DNA from: UBA12545 sp051024685
Lineage (GTDB): Bacteria; Bacillota; DSM-521; Neomoorellales; Neomoorellaceae
Direction of reading: 5' to 3'
NCBI GenBank assembly: GCA_051024685.1
Contig: JAZHPA010000009.1
Span: 1 to 64,000 of the forward strand
DNA length: 64,000 nt
Shown here: piece after piece, positions 32,340 to 41,780 of the stretch
Numbering within the stretch: the first letter of the stretch is position 1
Layout of the letters: each line of letters opens with the position of its first letter
Translations under genes and position numbers: made by a program
Notes under the pieces: model-generated
Databases searched by the model: none
Told to the model about the DNA's origin: nothing
Seen by the model: the letters and a program-made list of their open reading frames with translations, nothing else

Positions 32340-33668
32340 ATGAATCGCTTTGTTACCAGGAGTTTTACCGTCCTTCTGTTGTCTGCTGTTTTAACCCTAA
32401 CGTTGTCCCCGCCGCGGGCGGTCGGTTCCCTCGGGCGAGGGATTGAAAGTCCTCCCGCCGTCTATGTCTTGCGCGTGGAGGGCCCCATTGTCCCCGTAGT
32501 AGCGGACTATATCCAGTACGGGATCCAGACGGCCTACGAACAGCACGGGGCTTGCCTCATCCTGGAGCTTAGCACGCCCGGCGGCCTTTACGCGACAACA
32601 CAGAAAATTGTAGAAAGTATATTGAACTCCCCGGTGCCCGTGGTGGTCTATGTTTCCCCCGCCGGGGCATGGGCGGGGTCAGCTGGCACTTTTATTACCA
32701 TTGCCGCCCACGTGGCAGCTATGGCGCCCGGCAGCAGGATCGGTGCCGCCCATCCAGTGGCCATAGACAACGACAGCGGGCTCTCGGAGACCCAAAAGCA
32801 GAAAATGGCACAGGATGCAGCCGCCTGGGTTCGGAGTATCGCCCAATTAAGGGGACGGGACCCCTCCCAGGCGGAACTGGCAGTTTTGGAAAGCAGATCC
32901 TTTAGCGATAGCGAAGCCATCCAGGCCAAGCTGGTGGATCTCCAGGCGTCCGACCGCGCCGACCTTTTAGCTCAGTTGCAGGGGCGCAAGGTTAGTATGG
33001 TCGACGGCCGCGAGGTTGCGCTGAATGTGGTTGGCCTCCCCGTCCGGGAAATACCCATGAGCTCGGTTCAGCGGCTGTTGTTCGGGATAAGCGATCCCAA
33101 TATCGCTTACATCCTCATGAGCATTGGCACCATCGGGCTTTTGGCCGAACTATACAACCCCGGCGCCGTATTTCCCGGGGTGGTAGGCGGCATCAGCCTG
33201 ATTCTTGGCCTTTACGCCCTGGGCAGTCTCAATGCCCAGTTGAGCGGGCTCGTATTACTCCTGCTGGGCCTCGGCCTGCTCGCGGCCGAAGTTTTCGTGG
33301 TCAGCCACGGCCTGCTGGCGGCCGGCGGGCTGGTATCCTTCATATTGGGCTCCCTTATGCTCTTTAGCGGGGGTCCTCCTGTCTTCCGCGTAAGCTTGAG
33401 CCTGATAGCCCTTACCGCCCTGATTATGATGGGGTTCGTAGCTTTTCTTTTAGGTGCCGTGGTCAAAGCTCAGCGTCGTCCGGCGGTGACCGGAAGGGAA
33501 AGTTTGGAAGGTACAGTAGGAGTGGCCTTGACTGATTTGAAACCCGAAGGCATCCTGCTGTTAGAAGGCGAACGCTGGAAGGCTGAAAGCATAGAGCCGG
33601 TAGAAGCCGGTGAGAAGGTGAAGGTCATCGGTGTAGAGGGGTTAAAACTAAAGGTGAAAAAGCCTTAG
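32340..33668 (+). CDS. NfeD-family membrane serine protease
   Basis: 442 residues. A signal or anchor sequence is followed by a ClpP-like domain with the nucleophile Ser114 in AWAGSAGTFIT and a probable general-base Lys in the SETQKQKMAQD region. Four membrane segments (about 255-385) and a C-terminal OB-like NfeD domain complete it. These proteases work with SPFH proteins, and a slipin gene follows 22 bases later. The 250-base stretch between the MITE and this gene shows no other feature. Confidence 0.92.
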   Translation: MNRFVTRSFTVLLLSAVLTLTLSPPRAVGSLGRGIESPPAVYVLRVEGPIVPVVADYIQYGIQTAYEQHGACLILELSTPGGLYATTQKIVESILNSPVPVVVYVSPAGAWAGSAGTFITIAAHVAAMAPGSRIGAAHPVAIDNDSGLSETQKQKMAQDAAAWVRSIAQLRGRDPSQAELAVLESRSFSDSEAIQAKLVDLQASDRADLLAQLQGRKVSMVDGREVALNVVGLPVREIPMSSVQRLLFGISDPNIAYILMSIGTIGLLAELYNPGAVFPGVVGGISLILGLYALGSLNAQLSGLVLLLLGLGLLAAEVFVVSHGLLAAGGLVSFILGSLMLFSGGPPVFRVSLSLIALTALIMMGFVAFLLGAVVKAQRRPAVTGRESLEGTVGVALTDLKPEGILLLEGERWKAESIEPVEAGEKVKVIGVEGLKLKVKKP

Positions 33669-33690
33669 CGAAAGGAGAGGTGTTAGAAGC

Positions 33691-34443
33691 GTGGAGAATT
33701 TTATCACCCTCATTGCCCTGGTGGTAGTCATCGCCAGCATTCTGTCCTCTGCCATACGGGTCGTCCAGGAATATGAGCGAGGTGTGATTTTCCGGCTGGG
33801 GCGTTATGTAGGAGTGAGGGGACCGGGTCTGTTTTTCTTGATCCCCTTTATCGAGCGCATGCAAAAAGTAGACCTGCGGGTGGTGACCATGGACGTCCCC
33901 ACCCAGGAGGCCATTACCAGGGATAACGTTACCGTGAAGGTTAATGCGGTAGTATACTTCCGGGTAGTGGACCCCGCCAATGCGGTCATTAAAGTGGTAA
34001 ACCATATAATGGCCACTTCCCAGCTAGCCCAGACCACCCTGCGCAGCGTCCTGGGCCAGTCCGACCTTGACGAGCTCCTTTCCAAACGGGAGCAGATCAA
34101 CCAGCGGCTCCAGCAGATTATTGATGAGGGTACCGAGCCCTGGGGGGTTAAAGTGAGCCTGGTGGAAATCAGAGACGTGGAGCTTCCCCAGACCATGCAG
34201 AGGGCCATGGCCGCCCAGGCCGAAGCAGAACGCGACCGGCGGGCCAAAATCATCCTTGCCGACGGTGAATATCAGGCCGCCGAAAAGCTGGCCCAGGCAG
34301 CCCAGATTATCTCTTCCCAGCCGGCCTCCCTGCAACTGCGCTACCTGCAGACCCTCACGGAAATCGCTTCGGATAAAAGTAACATTGTTGTGTTCCCTAT
34401 TCCCGTGGAACTCTTTAAGGAGTTCTGGAACCGGGAGAAATAG
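33691..34443 (+). CDS. Slipin / stomatin-like SPFH protein
   Basis: 250 residues, GTG start with AAAGGAGAGG upstream. One N-terminal membrane segment is followed by the SPFH domain (EYERGVIFRLGRYVGVRGPG and the VPTQEAITRDNVTVKVNAVV stretch) and a helical Ala/Glu-rich segment. It probably scaffolds the NfeD protease in the membrane. The two genes are a conserved pair. Confidence 0.93.
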   Translation: MENFITLIALVVVIASILSSAIRVVQEYERGVIFRLGRYVGVRGPGLFFLIPFIERMQKVDLRVVTMDVPTQEAITRDNVTVKVNAVVYFRVVDPANAVIKVVNHIMATSQLAQTTLRSVLGQSDLDELLSKREQINQRLQQIIDEGTEPWGVKVSLVEIRDVELPQTMQRAMAAQAEAERDRRAKIILADGEYQAAEKLAQAAQIISSQPASLQLRYLQTLTEIASDKSNIVVFPIPVELFKEFWNREK

Positions 34444-34483
34444 CCTCGAATACCTGGCTGCAGGATCCTGGCCATGAACTTCG

Positions 34484-34516
34484 GGCCCCGGCTGAAGGCC
34501 AGGGGCCTTTCTTTTA
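34484..34516 (+). terminator. Terminator after the slipin gene
   Basis: GGCCCC and GGC pair with GCC and GGGGCC around a short loop, followed by TTTCTTTT. Confidence 0.85.
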
Positions 34517-34574
34517 CTCTCCCGTCTTGCCGCCGGCATGTGGGAGGTCTTAACGCCGGATTCCTTGATACGGA

Positions 34575-34844
34575 CTGAGCTATCCCCAGCTTTTATTCCA
34601 GGCCTGCTCGGCTTGCGCTCGCTCCAGAAACCCTCGCGGGCAGGACTTTTGCTCGGTCTCAAAGCTTAAGGCGGGGTTCCCGGCCCAAATCGGCGTCCTT
34701 GCCGATGGGCCGGTCTCGGACCTCCTATCCTCGACCCCGCCTCCGCTTTCGGCCAAAGCTTAAAGCCTGGGCTAGCCGCGAAGGCTTGCTCGCTCGCTTT
34801 CAAGTCCAAGCAGGCCTCCCCTGGAAAAAGTGGGGATACGCCAG
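34575..34844. mobile_element. MITE, full copy (subfamily b)
   Basis: A 270-bp element from CTGAGCTATCCCC to GGGGATACGCCAG, flanked by the perfect 9-bp duplication TGATACGGA (34566-34574 and 34845-34853). It shares its ends with subfamily a but has a different core, almost identical to the copy at 42267. It separates the slipin gene from the rpsF operon; the rpsF promoter must lie to its right. Confidence 0.92.
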
Positions 34845-34962
34845 TGATACGGACTCTTGCCTGCTTGTTGAGGGTATGCTATAATACAGCGGAAAATGCT
34901 TCCCTGCTCCACCTGTACGGGTGGGGCCGATGGAGTCCAGAGGGAGGAGGTGTGGCCAAGGT

Positions 34963-35259
34963 ATGCGCAGTTACGAAGCCCTGTTTGTAATCAAGCCAGA
35001 CCTGGACGCCGAACAGACCCAGGCAGTGGTAGATAAGTTCACCAACCTTATTGTCAACAGCGGAGGAGAAGTCATCCAGGTAGACAAATGGGGCAAGAAG
35101 CGGTTGGCCTACGAGGTGCGGAAATTCCGCGAAGGTTACTATGTTTTGCTACAGTTTAAGGGCCACGCGGCCGTTGCCCAGGAATTGGAACGGGTCTTCA
35201 AGATTACCGATGAGGTTATCCGCTATTTGATTACCCGCCTGGAGGAAAAGGCAAGCTAA
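34963..35259 (+). CDS. rpsF: 30S ribosomal protein S6
   Basis: About 98 residues, starting MRSYEALFVIKPDLD as in other S6 proteins and ending in the conserved core TDEVIRYLITRLEEK. Upstream in-frame starts are rejected. It begins the classic rpsF-ssb-rpsR operon. Confidence 0.96.
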   Translation: MRSYEALFVIKPDLDAEQTQAVVDKFTNLIVNSGGEVIQVDKWGKKRLAYEVRKFREGYYVLLQFKGHAAVAQELERVFKITDEVIRYLITRLEEKAS

Positions 35260-35316
35260 TCCCGGGTTGGAGCTGGCCTGCAGGATGAAAGATTTTTGCA
35301 AGGTGGGGAGAGAGCC

Positions 35317-35739
35317 ATGTTAAACCGGGTGATACTTATCGGCCGCCTGGTGAGGGACCCAGAGCTGCGCTACACCCCCAGCGGGGTGCCGGTAGCCAAT
35401 TTCACTCTGGCTGTGGACCGCCCCTACCTCAACCAGCAGGGCGAGCGGGGCACCGATTTCATTCGCATTGCTTTGTGGCGTAAGTTGGCGGAAACTTGTG
35501 CCAACCACCTGGGCAAGGGGCGGCTGGTGGCCGTGGAGGGACGCCTGCAGGTAAGATCTTATGATACCCCTGAGGGCCAGAGACGCCAGGTCACCGAGGT
35601 AGTGGCCGAGGACGTGCGCTTTTTAGACTGGCCCAAAGACCGCACCGCCGGTTCCGACAATCAGGAAATAAGCGATTTTCCTGATCTCGGGGAGCTGGGT
35701 ACGGAAATCGAAATGGGAGAAGACGATCTTCCCTTTTAA
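35317..35739 (+). CDS. ssb: Single-stranded DNA-binding protein
   Basis: About 140 residues: an OB-fold (MLNRVILIGRLVRDPELRYTPSG, with TDFIRIALWRKLAETC) and an acidic tail ending in the tip DDLPF used to recruit replication and repair proteins. It binds single-stranded DNA as a tetramer. It lies between S6 and S18 as usual. Confidence 0.96.
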   Translation: MLNRVILIGRLVRDPELRYTPSGVPVANFTLAVDRPYLNQQGERGTDFIRIALWRKLAETCANHLGKGRLVAVEGRLQVRSYDTPEGQRRQVTEVVAEDVRFLDWPKDRTAGSDNQEISDFPDLGELGTEIEMGEDDLPF

Positions 35740-35756
35740 AAGGAGAGTGAAGCAAT

Positions 35757-35984
35757 TTGGCGCGGGATCGCAAGCGCGGCCGGAAGCGCGTCTGCAGTTT
35801 CTGTGTAGATAAAGTCGATTATATCGATTACAAAGATGTGAACCGCCTACGCAAGTACATGAGCGAGCGGGGCAAGATCATACCCCGGAGGATTTCGGGC
35901 AACTGTGCCCGCCACCAGCGTCAGTTGACGAGGGCTATCAAGAGGGCGCGTATGGTAGCTCTGTTGCCCTTCACTGCGGAATAA
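35757..35984 (+). CDS. rpsR: 30S ribosomal protein S18
   Basis: 75 residues, TTG start with AAAAGGAGAG upstream. It has the conserved DYIDYKDVNRLRKYMSERGKI stretch shortened here, and Cys in CSFC and NCARHQ, the zinc-binding (C+) form. It is the last gene of the operon. Confidence 0.96.
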   Translation: MARDRKRGRKRVCSFCVDKVDYIDYKDVNRLRKYMSERGKIIPRRISGNCARHQRQLTRAIKRARMVALLPFTAE

Positions 35985-36012
35985 GTAGAAACTTTAAAGG
36001 ATTAGCGGTTAG

Positions 36013-36109
36013 GGTGCTTCCAAGGGAAATATGAAAATGTCGGGGATGCTGGCGAGCCCATCAGGAGCCGGCGCCAGCGCCCCGAGTTGGGTAATGCTTC
36101 GGAAGCATC
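36013..36109 (+). ncRNA. Structured RNA element, copy B (upstream of yybS)
   Basis: 97 bases, the same length as copy A. P1 is GGTGCTTC/GAAGCATC. P2 is ATAT-GAAA-ATGT, with a C-G to U-G change against copy A. P3 is CGGGG/CCCCG plus GCTGGCG/CGCCAGC, where copy A has two G-U pairs. Its 3' arm ATGCTT can instead pair locally with AAGCAT, so P1 and a local hairpin are mutually exclusive. A terminator-like hairpin follows 13 bases later. Confidence 0.8.
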
Positions 36110-36121
36110 GCGGTTAGGATG

Positions 36122-36154
36122 GAGGGGGCCAGCCAGTAAGCTCCCTCTTTCCTT
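36122..36154 (+). terminator. Terminator/attenuator between the RNA element and yybS
   Basis: GAGGGGGC pairs with GCTCCCTC (one G-U), followed by TTTCCTT. It may end the rpsF-ssb-rpsR transcript, or act as the expression platform of the structured RNA just before it. Confidence 0.7.
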
Positions 36155-36200
36155 ATCCAAGGCTGTTTAGACATCCAAGGTGGGAAGCGAGGCGATATTG

Positions 36201-37181
36201 GTGAGCCAGCGAGAAAGCACTACAGCCCTGGCCGAAGGAGCTTTGATGGCCGCCCTTGCGGCCGGAGTGGCTTTGATGGGTATTTTTTTGCCCCCCCTAC
36301 AGCTGTTTACCAACCTGGTCTGGACGCTTCCCATCACCGTCTTAACGGTGCGCCGGAACTTGCGTACGGGAATTATGGCCACCCTCGTCGCAGGGTTGCT
36401 GGTGGGGCTTCTGGGCGGCTTGCTGCGGGCTTTTTTCCTCTTCATCCAGTTCGCGGGTATAGGCCTCCTATACGGCTATCTTTTTAAGCAAGAAGCGGCT
36501 CCCGGGCGTATGGTTATGGCCGGAACCCTGGTGGCCCTGGTATCCCTGCTCCTTTCCCTGGGTTTATCCTTCTATTTGCTCGGCTGGTCGCCCGGACAGC
36601 TGGCGGCCGACCTCGAACATATGCCGGAACACGTCCTGGAAATCTACCGGCGGTCCGGCGTCCTGGAGCAGCTGTCCAGGGAGGGGGTAACAGCGGAAGA
36701 ACTTCGCCGCTACCTGGAGAACTTGGTGACCTACCTGCGGCGCCTTGTGCCGGCTATGCTGGCCACCGTGGCGTTGTTTACGGCTTTTATCAACTATGTG
36801 GTAGCCGAAATGGTCTTGCGGAGGCTAAAACTCACGGCGTACCAGTTGCCACCCTTCCGCCACTGGCAGCTGCCCTGGTATAGCCTGTGGGGGGTTATCG
36901 CCGGCCTGGGGCTGAGCCTTCTGGGAGACTACCAGCAGATGGCGTGGCTCAAAACCGTGGGCCTAAACATTCTCTATCTCTATCTGCCCCTGCTTTTGGG
37001 CAACGGCCTCGCGGTCGTGAGCTTCTTTGCCTACCGCTTCAAGTGGCCTTGGCTCCTTAAAGCGGCCCTCATCGTGGTCTTTTTAATCAATATACCCCTT
37101 GGCCTGGTGGTGGTCCTGGGCCTGGGGCTCTTCGACCCCTTTTTAGGGTGGCGCAAGCCCAGGGAGGCGGGAGGCCCTTGA
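36201..37181 (+). CDS. YybS-like DUF2232 membrane protein
   Basis: About 326 residues with eight or so hydrophobic segments and one soluble helical loop (about residues 130-190, DLEHMPEHVLEIYRRSG). It belongs to the DUF2232 family, whose genes usually lie near rpsR and rplI in Firmicutes; function unknown. The start is uncertain: GTG at 36201 or TTG three bases earlier both fit the GCGAGG ribosome site. Confidence 0.78.
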   Translation: MSQRESTTALAEGALMAALAAGVALMGIFLPPLQLFTNLVWTLPITVLTVRRNLRTGIMATLVAGLLVGLLGGLLRAFFLFIQFAGIGLLYGYLFKQEAAPGRMVMAGTLVALVSLLLSLGLSFYLLGWSPGQLAADLEHMPEHVLEIYRRSGVLEQLSREGVTAEELRRYLENLVTYLRRLVPAMLATVALFTAFINYVVAEMVLRRLKLTAYQLPPFRHWQLPWYSLWGVIAGLGLSLLGDYQQMAWLKTVGLNILYLYLPLLLGNGLAVVSFFAYRFKWPWLLKAALIVVFLINIPLGLVVVLGLGLFDPFLGWRKPREAGGP

Positions 37182-37221
37182 GGCAAAATTGGCAATTACT
37201 ATCATAAGGGGGTATGACCCT

Positions 37222-37674
37222 GTGAAAGTTATTTTGACGGCAGACGTACCCAAGCTGGGCGCGAAGGGCAGCGTAGTAGAGGTTTCGGATGGTTACGCCC
37301 GCAATTACCTCTTCCCCCGCCATCTGGCGGTCCCGGCCACCGAGGGCCGCCTGGAGGAACTTTCCCGGGCCAGGGCCCAGGAGGAAAGAAAAAAGCAAAA
37401 AGAACGGGAAGAAGCCCAGAAGGTGGCCAGGCAACTTGAGGGGACCACGGTTACGGTGAAGGCCCGGAGCGGAGAAGGGGGTAAACTTTTTGGTTCGGTT
37501 ACCAATAAAGAAATAGCCCAGGAGATAGAAAACACCTTTCATATTAAGGTGGATCGGCGTAAAATTGAACTGGAGGAACCCATCAGAATGCTCGGTTCCT
37601 ATCCGGTGGTACTGCGGCTGCATCCCGAGGTGCAGGCCAAAGTACTGGTGCAGGTAGTAGCAGAAAGGAGTTAA
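37222..37674 (+). CDS. rplI: 50S ribosomal protein L9
   Basis: About 150 residues. The N-terminal RNA-binding domain (GSVVEVSDGYARNYLFPR, about 22-39) and a long charged linker helix are clear, then the C-terminal domain with GKLFGSVTNKEIAQ. The GTG start gives MKVILTADV, as expected; longer frames are rejected. Confidence 0.96.
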   Translation: MKVILTADVPKLGAKGSVVEVSDGYARNYLFPRHLAVPATEGRLEELSRARAQEERKKQKEREEAQKVARQLEGTTVTVKARSGEGGKLFGSVTNKEIAQEIENTFHIKVDRRKIELEEPIRMLGSYPVVLRLHPEVQAKVLVQVVAERS

Positions 37675-37680
37675 GGCACA

Positions 37681-39579
37681 ATGGCCAGAAGAGCGAAGGT
37701 AGCTCTTTTCAAAGATGAAAGAGATTTTCTGTCCCGGCAGGTCAGCGCCCTGTATGGGATTCTGGCTGATATTTACGGAACGGATAAACTGGTGCTCAAA
37801 GCCAGTAAATTGGAGGCCCTGGACTACTTGCAGTCGGATAAGCTGCCGGAGCGGGTGCTGGCCCTGCAAAAGTTGGTTTATGAAGACCCCACTATCGATA
37901 CTGCGCCTCCGCTGGAGGCCATCCCCCAGATTCTGAAGGAAATTCAGGAAGAGCTGGCGGACTTTATAGCCCGGCGTTCAGTGGAAGATAACCTGGAACG
38001 CAGGGTGGCCGAAAGAATGCAGGAGCGCCACGAGGAATACCTGCAGGAAATCCGTATGCAAATCCTGCGGGAAAACGCAGGGCCGGAAAATGCCCACACC
38101 CTTAAGAAACTGGCAATTCTGGAAAAGATGGAACAGACCAAGTTGGCCCGCTCGGCCATGGAAGTATTAAGGCCCCAAAGCCTGGAGGAGATTGTAGGCC
38201 AGGAGCGAGCCGTGCGCTCCCTCTTGGCCAAACTGGTATCCCCTTTCCCCCAGCATATTTTAATTTACGGGCCTCCCGGAGTGGGTAAGACGACGGCCGC
38301 CCGGCTGGCGCTGGAGGAAGCTAAAAAAATCAAAGGCTCGCCTTTTAAGCCGGACGCGCCCTTCATCGAGGTCAACGGGGCTACCTTGCGCTGGGACCCC
38401 CGGGAGGTGACCAACCCCCTCCTGGGCTCGGTCCATGACCCCATTTATCAGGGTGCACGGCGGGACCTGGCCGAGAGCGGTGTACCGGAACCCAAGCTGG
38501 GACTGGTGACCGAAGCTCACGGCGGGGTCCTTTTCATAGACGAAATAGGCGAAATGGACCCCCTGTTGCTAAACAAACTCCTCAAAGTTCTGGAGGACAA
38601 GCGGGTAACCTTTGATTCCTCTTACTACGACCCCACCGACGAAAACGTGCCCCACTATATAAAAAAGCTCTTCGAGGAAGGAGCACCGGCGGATTTCGTC
38701 CTCATCGGGGCCACAACTTGCGATCCCGAAGAGCTCAGCCCCGCCCTGCGCTCGCGTTGTGCTGAAGTCTATTTTGAACCCTTAACCCCGGCGCAAATCG
38801 AAACCATCGTCCGGGAGGCAGCCGCCAGGCTGGGGGTAAAACTGGAACCCGCGGTTCCTTCCCTCATCGCCGAATACACCATAGAAGGCAGGAAGGCGGT
38901 CAGCCTCCTGGCCGATGCCTACGGCCTGGCCCTCTACCAGCAGTATCAAAAGAAGGGCCGGCGCCGCAGGGTCATCACGGTCCAGCATATCCTAGAGGTG
39001 GCCCAGACGGCCCGCCTGACCCCCTTTGTCACCGCCAGAGCCCAGGATACCCCAGAAATCGGCCGCGTTTTCGGCCTGGCCGTAGCAGGTTTTGTGGGTT
39101 CTGTGCTGGAGATAGAGGCCGTGGCCTTCCCGGCCCGCGAGCCGGGCAAGGGTAATATCCGCTTTAATGAGACTGCCGGGAGCATGGCCCGCGACTCGGT
39201 CTTCAATGCGACGGCCGTCTTTCGACTCCTCACCGGCGAGGATCTGAACGATTACGACGTGCACGTCAACGTGGTAGGCGGGGGGAACATTGACGGTCCT
39301 TCGGCGGGACTCGCCGTGTGTGCGGCCCTTATCAGTGCCGTCCAGGGCCGCCCGGTGCGACAGGATGTGGCCGTCACGGGAGAAATCTCTATCCAGGGCA
39401 AGGTCAAACCCGTAGGAGGTATTGTCGAAAAAATTTACGGCGCACGGCAGGCCGGTATGCGTTATGTTATTCTGCCCGAAGCCAACGCGGCAGAGGTTCC
39501 CAGGGACCTGCCGGGCATTGAAGTAATACCGGTAGCTACCGTGGCTCAAGCTTTGGAACACCTATTGGTAAAAGAGTAG
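37681..39579 (+). CDS. Sporulation-type Lon protease (LonC-like)
   Basis: 632 residues. The N-terminal 190 residues are charged and coiled-coil-like rather than a standard Lon substrate domain. AAA+ motifs follow: Walker A GPPGVGKT (197-204) and Walker B VLFIDEIGEMD. The protease domain has Ser541 in DGPSAGLAV and Lys584 in GGIVEKIYGAR. Length and position between rplI and dnaB fit the spore-former-specific Lon family (TIGR02903 type). Both ATPase and peptidase sites look functional. Confidence 0.88.
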   Translation: MARRAKVALFKDERDFLSRQVSALYGILADIYGTDKLVLKASKLEALDYLQSDKLPERVLALQKLVYEDPTIDTAPPLEAIPQILKEIQEELADFIARRSVEDNLERRVAERMQERHEEYLQEIRMQILRENAGPENAHTLKKLAILEKMEQTKLARSAMEVLRPQSLEEIVGQERAVRSLLAKLVSPFPQHILIYGPPGVGKTTAARLALEEAKKIKGSPFKPDAPFIEVNGATLRWDPREVTNPLLGSVHDPIYQGARRDLAESGVPEPKLGLVTEAHGGVLFIDEIGEMDPLLLNKLLKVLEDKRVTFDSSYYDPTDENVPHYIKKLFEEGAPADFVLIGATTCDPEELSPALRSRCAEVYFEPLTPAQIETIVREAAARLGVKLEPAVPSLIAEYTIEGRKAVSLLADAYGLALYQQYQKKGRRRRVITVQHILEVAQTARLTPFVTARAQDTPEIGRVFGLAVAGFVGSVLEIEAVAFPAREPGKGNIRFNETAGSMARDSVFNATAVFRLLTGEDLNDYDVHVNVVGGGNIDGPSAGLAVCAALISAVQGRPVRQDVAVTGEISIQGKVKPVGGIVEKIYGARQAGMRYVILPEANAAEVPRDLPGIEVIPVATVAQALEHLLVKE

Positions 39580-39593
39580 AGGCGGTGAAGTCT

Positions 39594-40928
39594 ATGAAGG
39601 AGCTTCCTGAGCGCCTCCCTCCCCACAGTCTGGAGGCGGAGCAATCCGTCCTGGGCGCCATCCTCCTCGACCGGGAAGCTTTGCTCATGGCCGGAGAAAT
39701 CCTCCGGGTAGAAGACTTCTACCGCGAGGCTCACCGCCTCATTTACCGGACCATCCTGGACCTGGAATCCCGGGGCGAGGTGGTCGATCTTTTAACCGTA
39801 ACCGAGGAATTGAAGCGTAAGGGCGAACTGGAGGCCGTGGGAGGAGCTTCCTATCTTACCCACCTCACCACCGTAGTTCCCAGCGTGGCCAATGCCGGTC
39901 ATTATGCCCGCATCGTGTCCCAGAAGGCTGCTCTGCGGCAACTAATCCAGGCCGCCACCCGCATCGCCGAAAAGGCTTACGATGAGGACGGGGAAGTAGA
40001 CGAAATCGTGGATGAAGCCGAAAGGCTTATCTTGGAGGTGGCCACCGGCCGTTACCGGGACGGCTTTGTAAACATCAAGCAGGTACTCCTACAGACCTTT
40101 GAACACCTGGAGCGGCTGGCTTCCCACAAAGGGGAGGTTACCGGGCTACCCACCTTTAGCGATTTAGACCGGCTCCTCTCCGGCCTACAGCCCTCCGACC
40201 TCATCATTTGTGCTGCCCGCCCGGGCATGGGCAAGACCTCCTTCTGCCTTAATATTGCCCAGAAGGTGGCCCTGCAGCAGAGGGTGCCGGTGGCCATCTT
40301 TAGTCTGGAGATGTCCAGAGATCAGGTGGTGCAGCGCATGCTGGCCGCCGAAGCCATGGTAGAACAGCACCGTCTCCGTACCGGGTTCCTGAAAGAAGAG
40401 GATTGGGCGCGCCTGGTGAATGCGGCCAGCCTCCTCGCGGAGGCGCCCATTTACATAGACGACACGCCGGCCATTACCGCCATGGAGGTGCGGGCCAAGG
40501 CCCGCCGGCTGCAGGCCGAGTGCGGGTTGGGGCTGGTAGTCATCGATTACCTCCAACTAATGCAGGCCCACCGCCGCGTAGATAACCGCCAGCAGGAAAT
40601 CGCCCTCATTTCCCGGGCCCTCAAGGCGCTGGCCCGGGAACTAAACGTGCCCGTGCTGGTCTTGTCCCAGCTAAACCGCGGCGTTGAGCAGCGGCAGGAC
40701 AAGCGGCCGGTTATGGCCGACCTGCTGGAAAGCGGCGCCATTGAAGCTGACGCCGACGTGATCATCTTCCTCTACCGCCCCCAGTATTACGATCCCGATA
40801 CCGATAAGAAGGGTATTGCCGAAGTAATCGTGGCCAAGCACCGCAACGGTCCGGTGGGAACCGTGGAGATGGCGTTCTTGCCCGAGTTTACCAAGTTTGT
40901 GGATCTGGCCCCGGAACCGGAACCTTAG
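39594..40928 (+). CDS. dnaB: Replicative DNA helicase DnaB
   Basis: About 444 residues: an N-terminal helical domain (PPHSLEAEQSVLGAILLD), Walker A ARPGMGKTSF, Walker B VVIDYLQLM, and the ELNVPVLVLSQLNRGVEQR and DADVIIFLYRPQYY blocks. It unwinds DNA at the fork as a hexamer. ATG at 39594 is chosen (AGAGGCGG upstream) over a GTG nine bases earlier. Confidence 0.96.
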   Translation: MKELPERLPPHSLEAEQSVLGAILLDREALLMAGEILRVEDFYREAHRLIYRTILDLESRGEVVDLLTVTEELKRKGELEAVGGASYLTHLTTVVPSVANAGHYARIVSQKAALRQLIQAATRIAEKAYDEDGEVDEIVDEAERLILEVATGRYRDGFVNIKQVLLQTFEHLERLASHKGEVTGLPTFSDLDRLLSGLQPSDLIICAARPGMGKTSFCLNIAQKVALQQRVPVAIFSLEMSRDQVVQRMLAAEAMVEQHRLRTGFLKEEDWARLVNAASLLAEAPIYIDDTPAITAMEVRAKARRLQAECGLGLVVIDYLQLMQAHRRVDNRQQEIALISRALKALARELNVPVLVLSQLNRGVEQRQDKRPVMADLLESGAIEADADVIIFLYRPQYYDPDTDKKGIAEVIVAKHRNGPVGTVEMAFLPEFTKFVDLAPEPEP

Positions 40929-41042
40929 AAAGAAAATCTGGGGCAGAAATTATTTCTTGTGCATGGCAGGATTTCCCCTGGGCATAGCGAATTATATAGC
41001 CTTAAATAGCAATAAGAACCATTATTAATAAGGGGGAACGGT

Positions 41043-41765
41043 ATGGGTGACGCCATCTTTTTACAGAAATCAGGGATTTTAGGGGTGGGCATTGTAGCTC
41101 AATGCGGGGTCCTTACCCCCGAGCAGCTCATGGGCTTGGCTCGCCTGGCCCAGGAGCTGGAATGTAAATTCTGCAAACTCACCACCCGGCAGACCTTGAT
41201 TTTCCTTATTCCCGAGGAAAGACTTCCGGTCCTGCGGGAAGGAGTAGAAGGCCTGGGTTTAAAGTTGGGGGTTTTCGGCGAAACCGTGCGCAACGTTAAA
41301 GCCTGCGCGGGCAGCTCTGAGTTATGCCAGCGTTCGCTCTCCGACGTCTTTGAGCTGGCAGGCATTTTGCAGGACCGGTTTATGAATCGTCCGGTGCCCA
41401 ACGATTTCAAGATTTCCGTGGCCGGTTGCCAGCGAGGGTGCACGGAACCCTTCTGCGCCGATTTTGGGGTGGTGGCTACCGGGGAGGAGGCCTTCAGTAT
41501 TTACATAGGCGGCCGCGGAGCCAGCAAGAAACCCCTCCACGGACAACTGCTGACGGACAAAGTAAATCAGGAAGGGGTTATAGCCATCCTGGAGCATGTT
41601 CTGGCCCGCTACAGCGAACTGGCGCAGCCGAAGGAAAGGCTCTGCCATACCATCCAGAGAACGGGGTTGGAACCCTTTAAACCACCGCCTGCCATGCTTA
41701 GTTCGTTCCAGCAGCAGGAAGAAGAAAGCGATTTTCTCCACTTCTTAAGCCAAACTACTCAGTAA
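41043..41765 (+). CDS. Nitrite/sulfite reductase-like siroheme and Fe-S protein
   Basis: 240 residues resembling half of a sulfite/nitrite reductase. The N-terminal ferredoxin-like half has the KLTTRQTLIF block. The cluster ligands are Cys88 and Cys95 (six residues between, one more than the usual five) and Cys129 and Cys133 (X3), with Cys138 extra. No full-length reductase or electron-transfer gene lies nearby. A role in sulfur or nitrogen oxyanion reduction, or in siroheme handling, is inferred; the C-terminal 40 residues are unique. Confidence 0.7.
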   Translation: MGDAIFLQKSGILGVGIVAQCGVLTPEQLMGLARLAQELECKFCKLTTRQTLIFLIPEERLPVLREGVEGLGLKLGVFGETVRNVKACAGSSELCQRSLSDVFELAGILQDRFMNRPVPNDFKISVAGCQRGCTEPFCADFGVVATGEEAFSIYIGGRGASKKPLHGQLLTDKVNQEGVIAILEHVLARYSELAQPKERLCHTIQRTGLEPFKPPPAMLSSFQQQEEESDFLHFLSQTTQ

Positions 41766-41780
41766 AGGCGGTGAAGATCC

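Noticed and set aside
34699..34884. Open reading frames inside the subfamily-b MITEs (similar protein at 42300-42632)
   Set aside because: The frames are shared only because the elements are near-identical. They are Arg/Pro/Ser-rich, run through the terminal repeats and lack ribosome sites.
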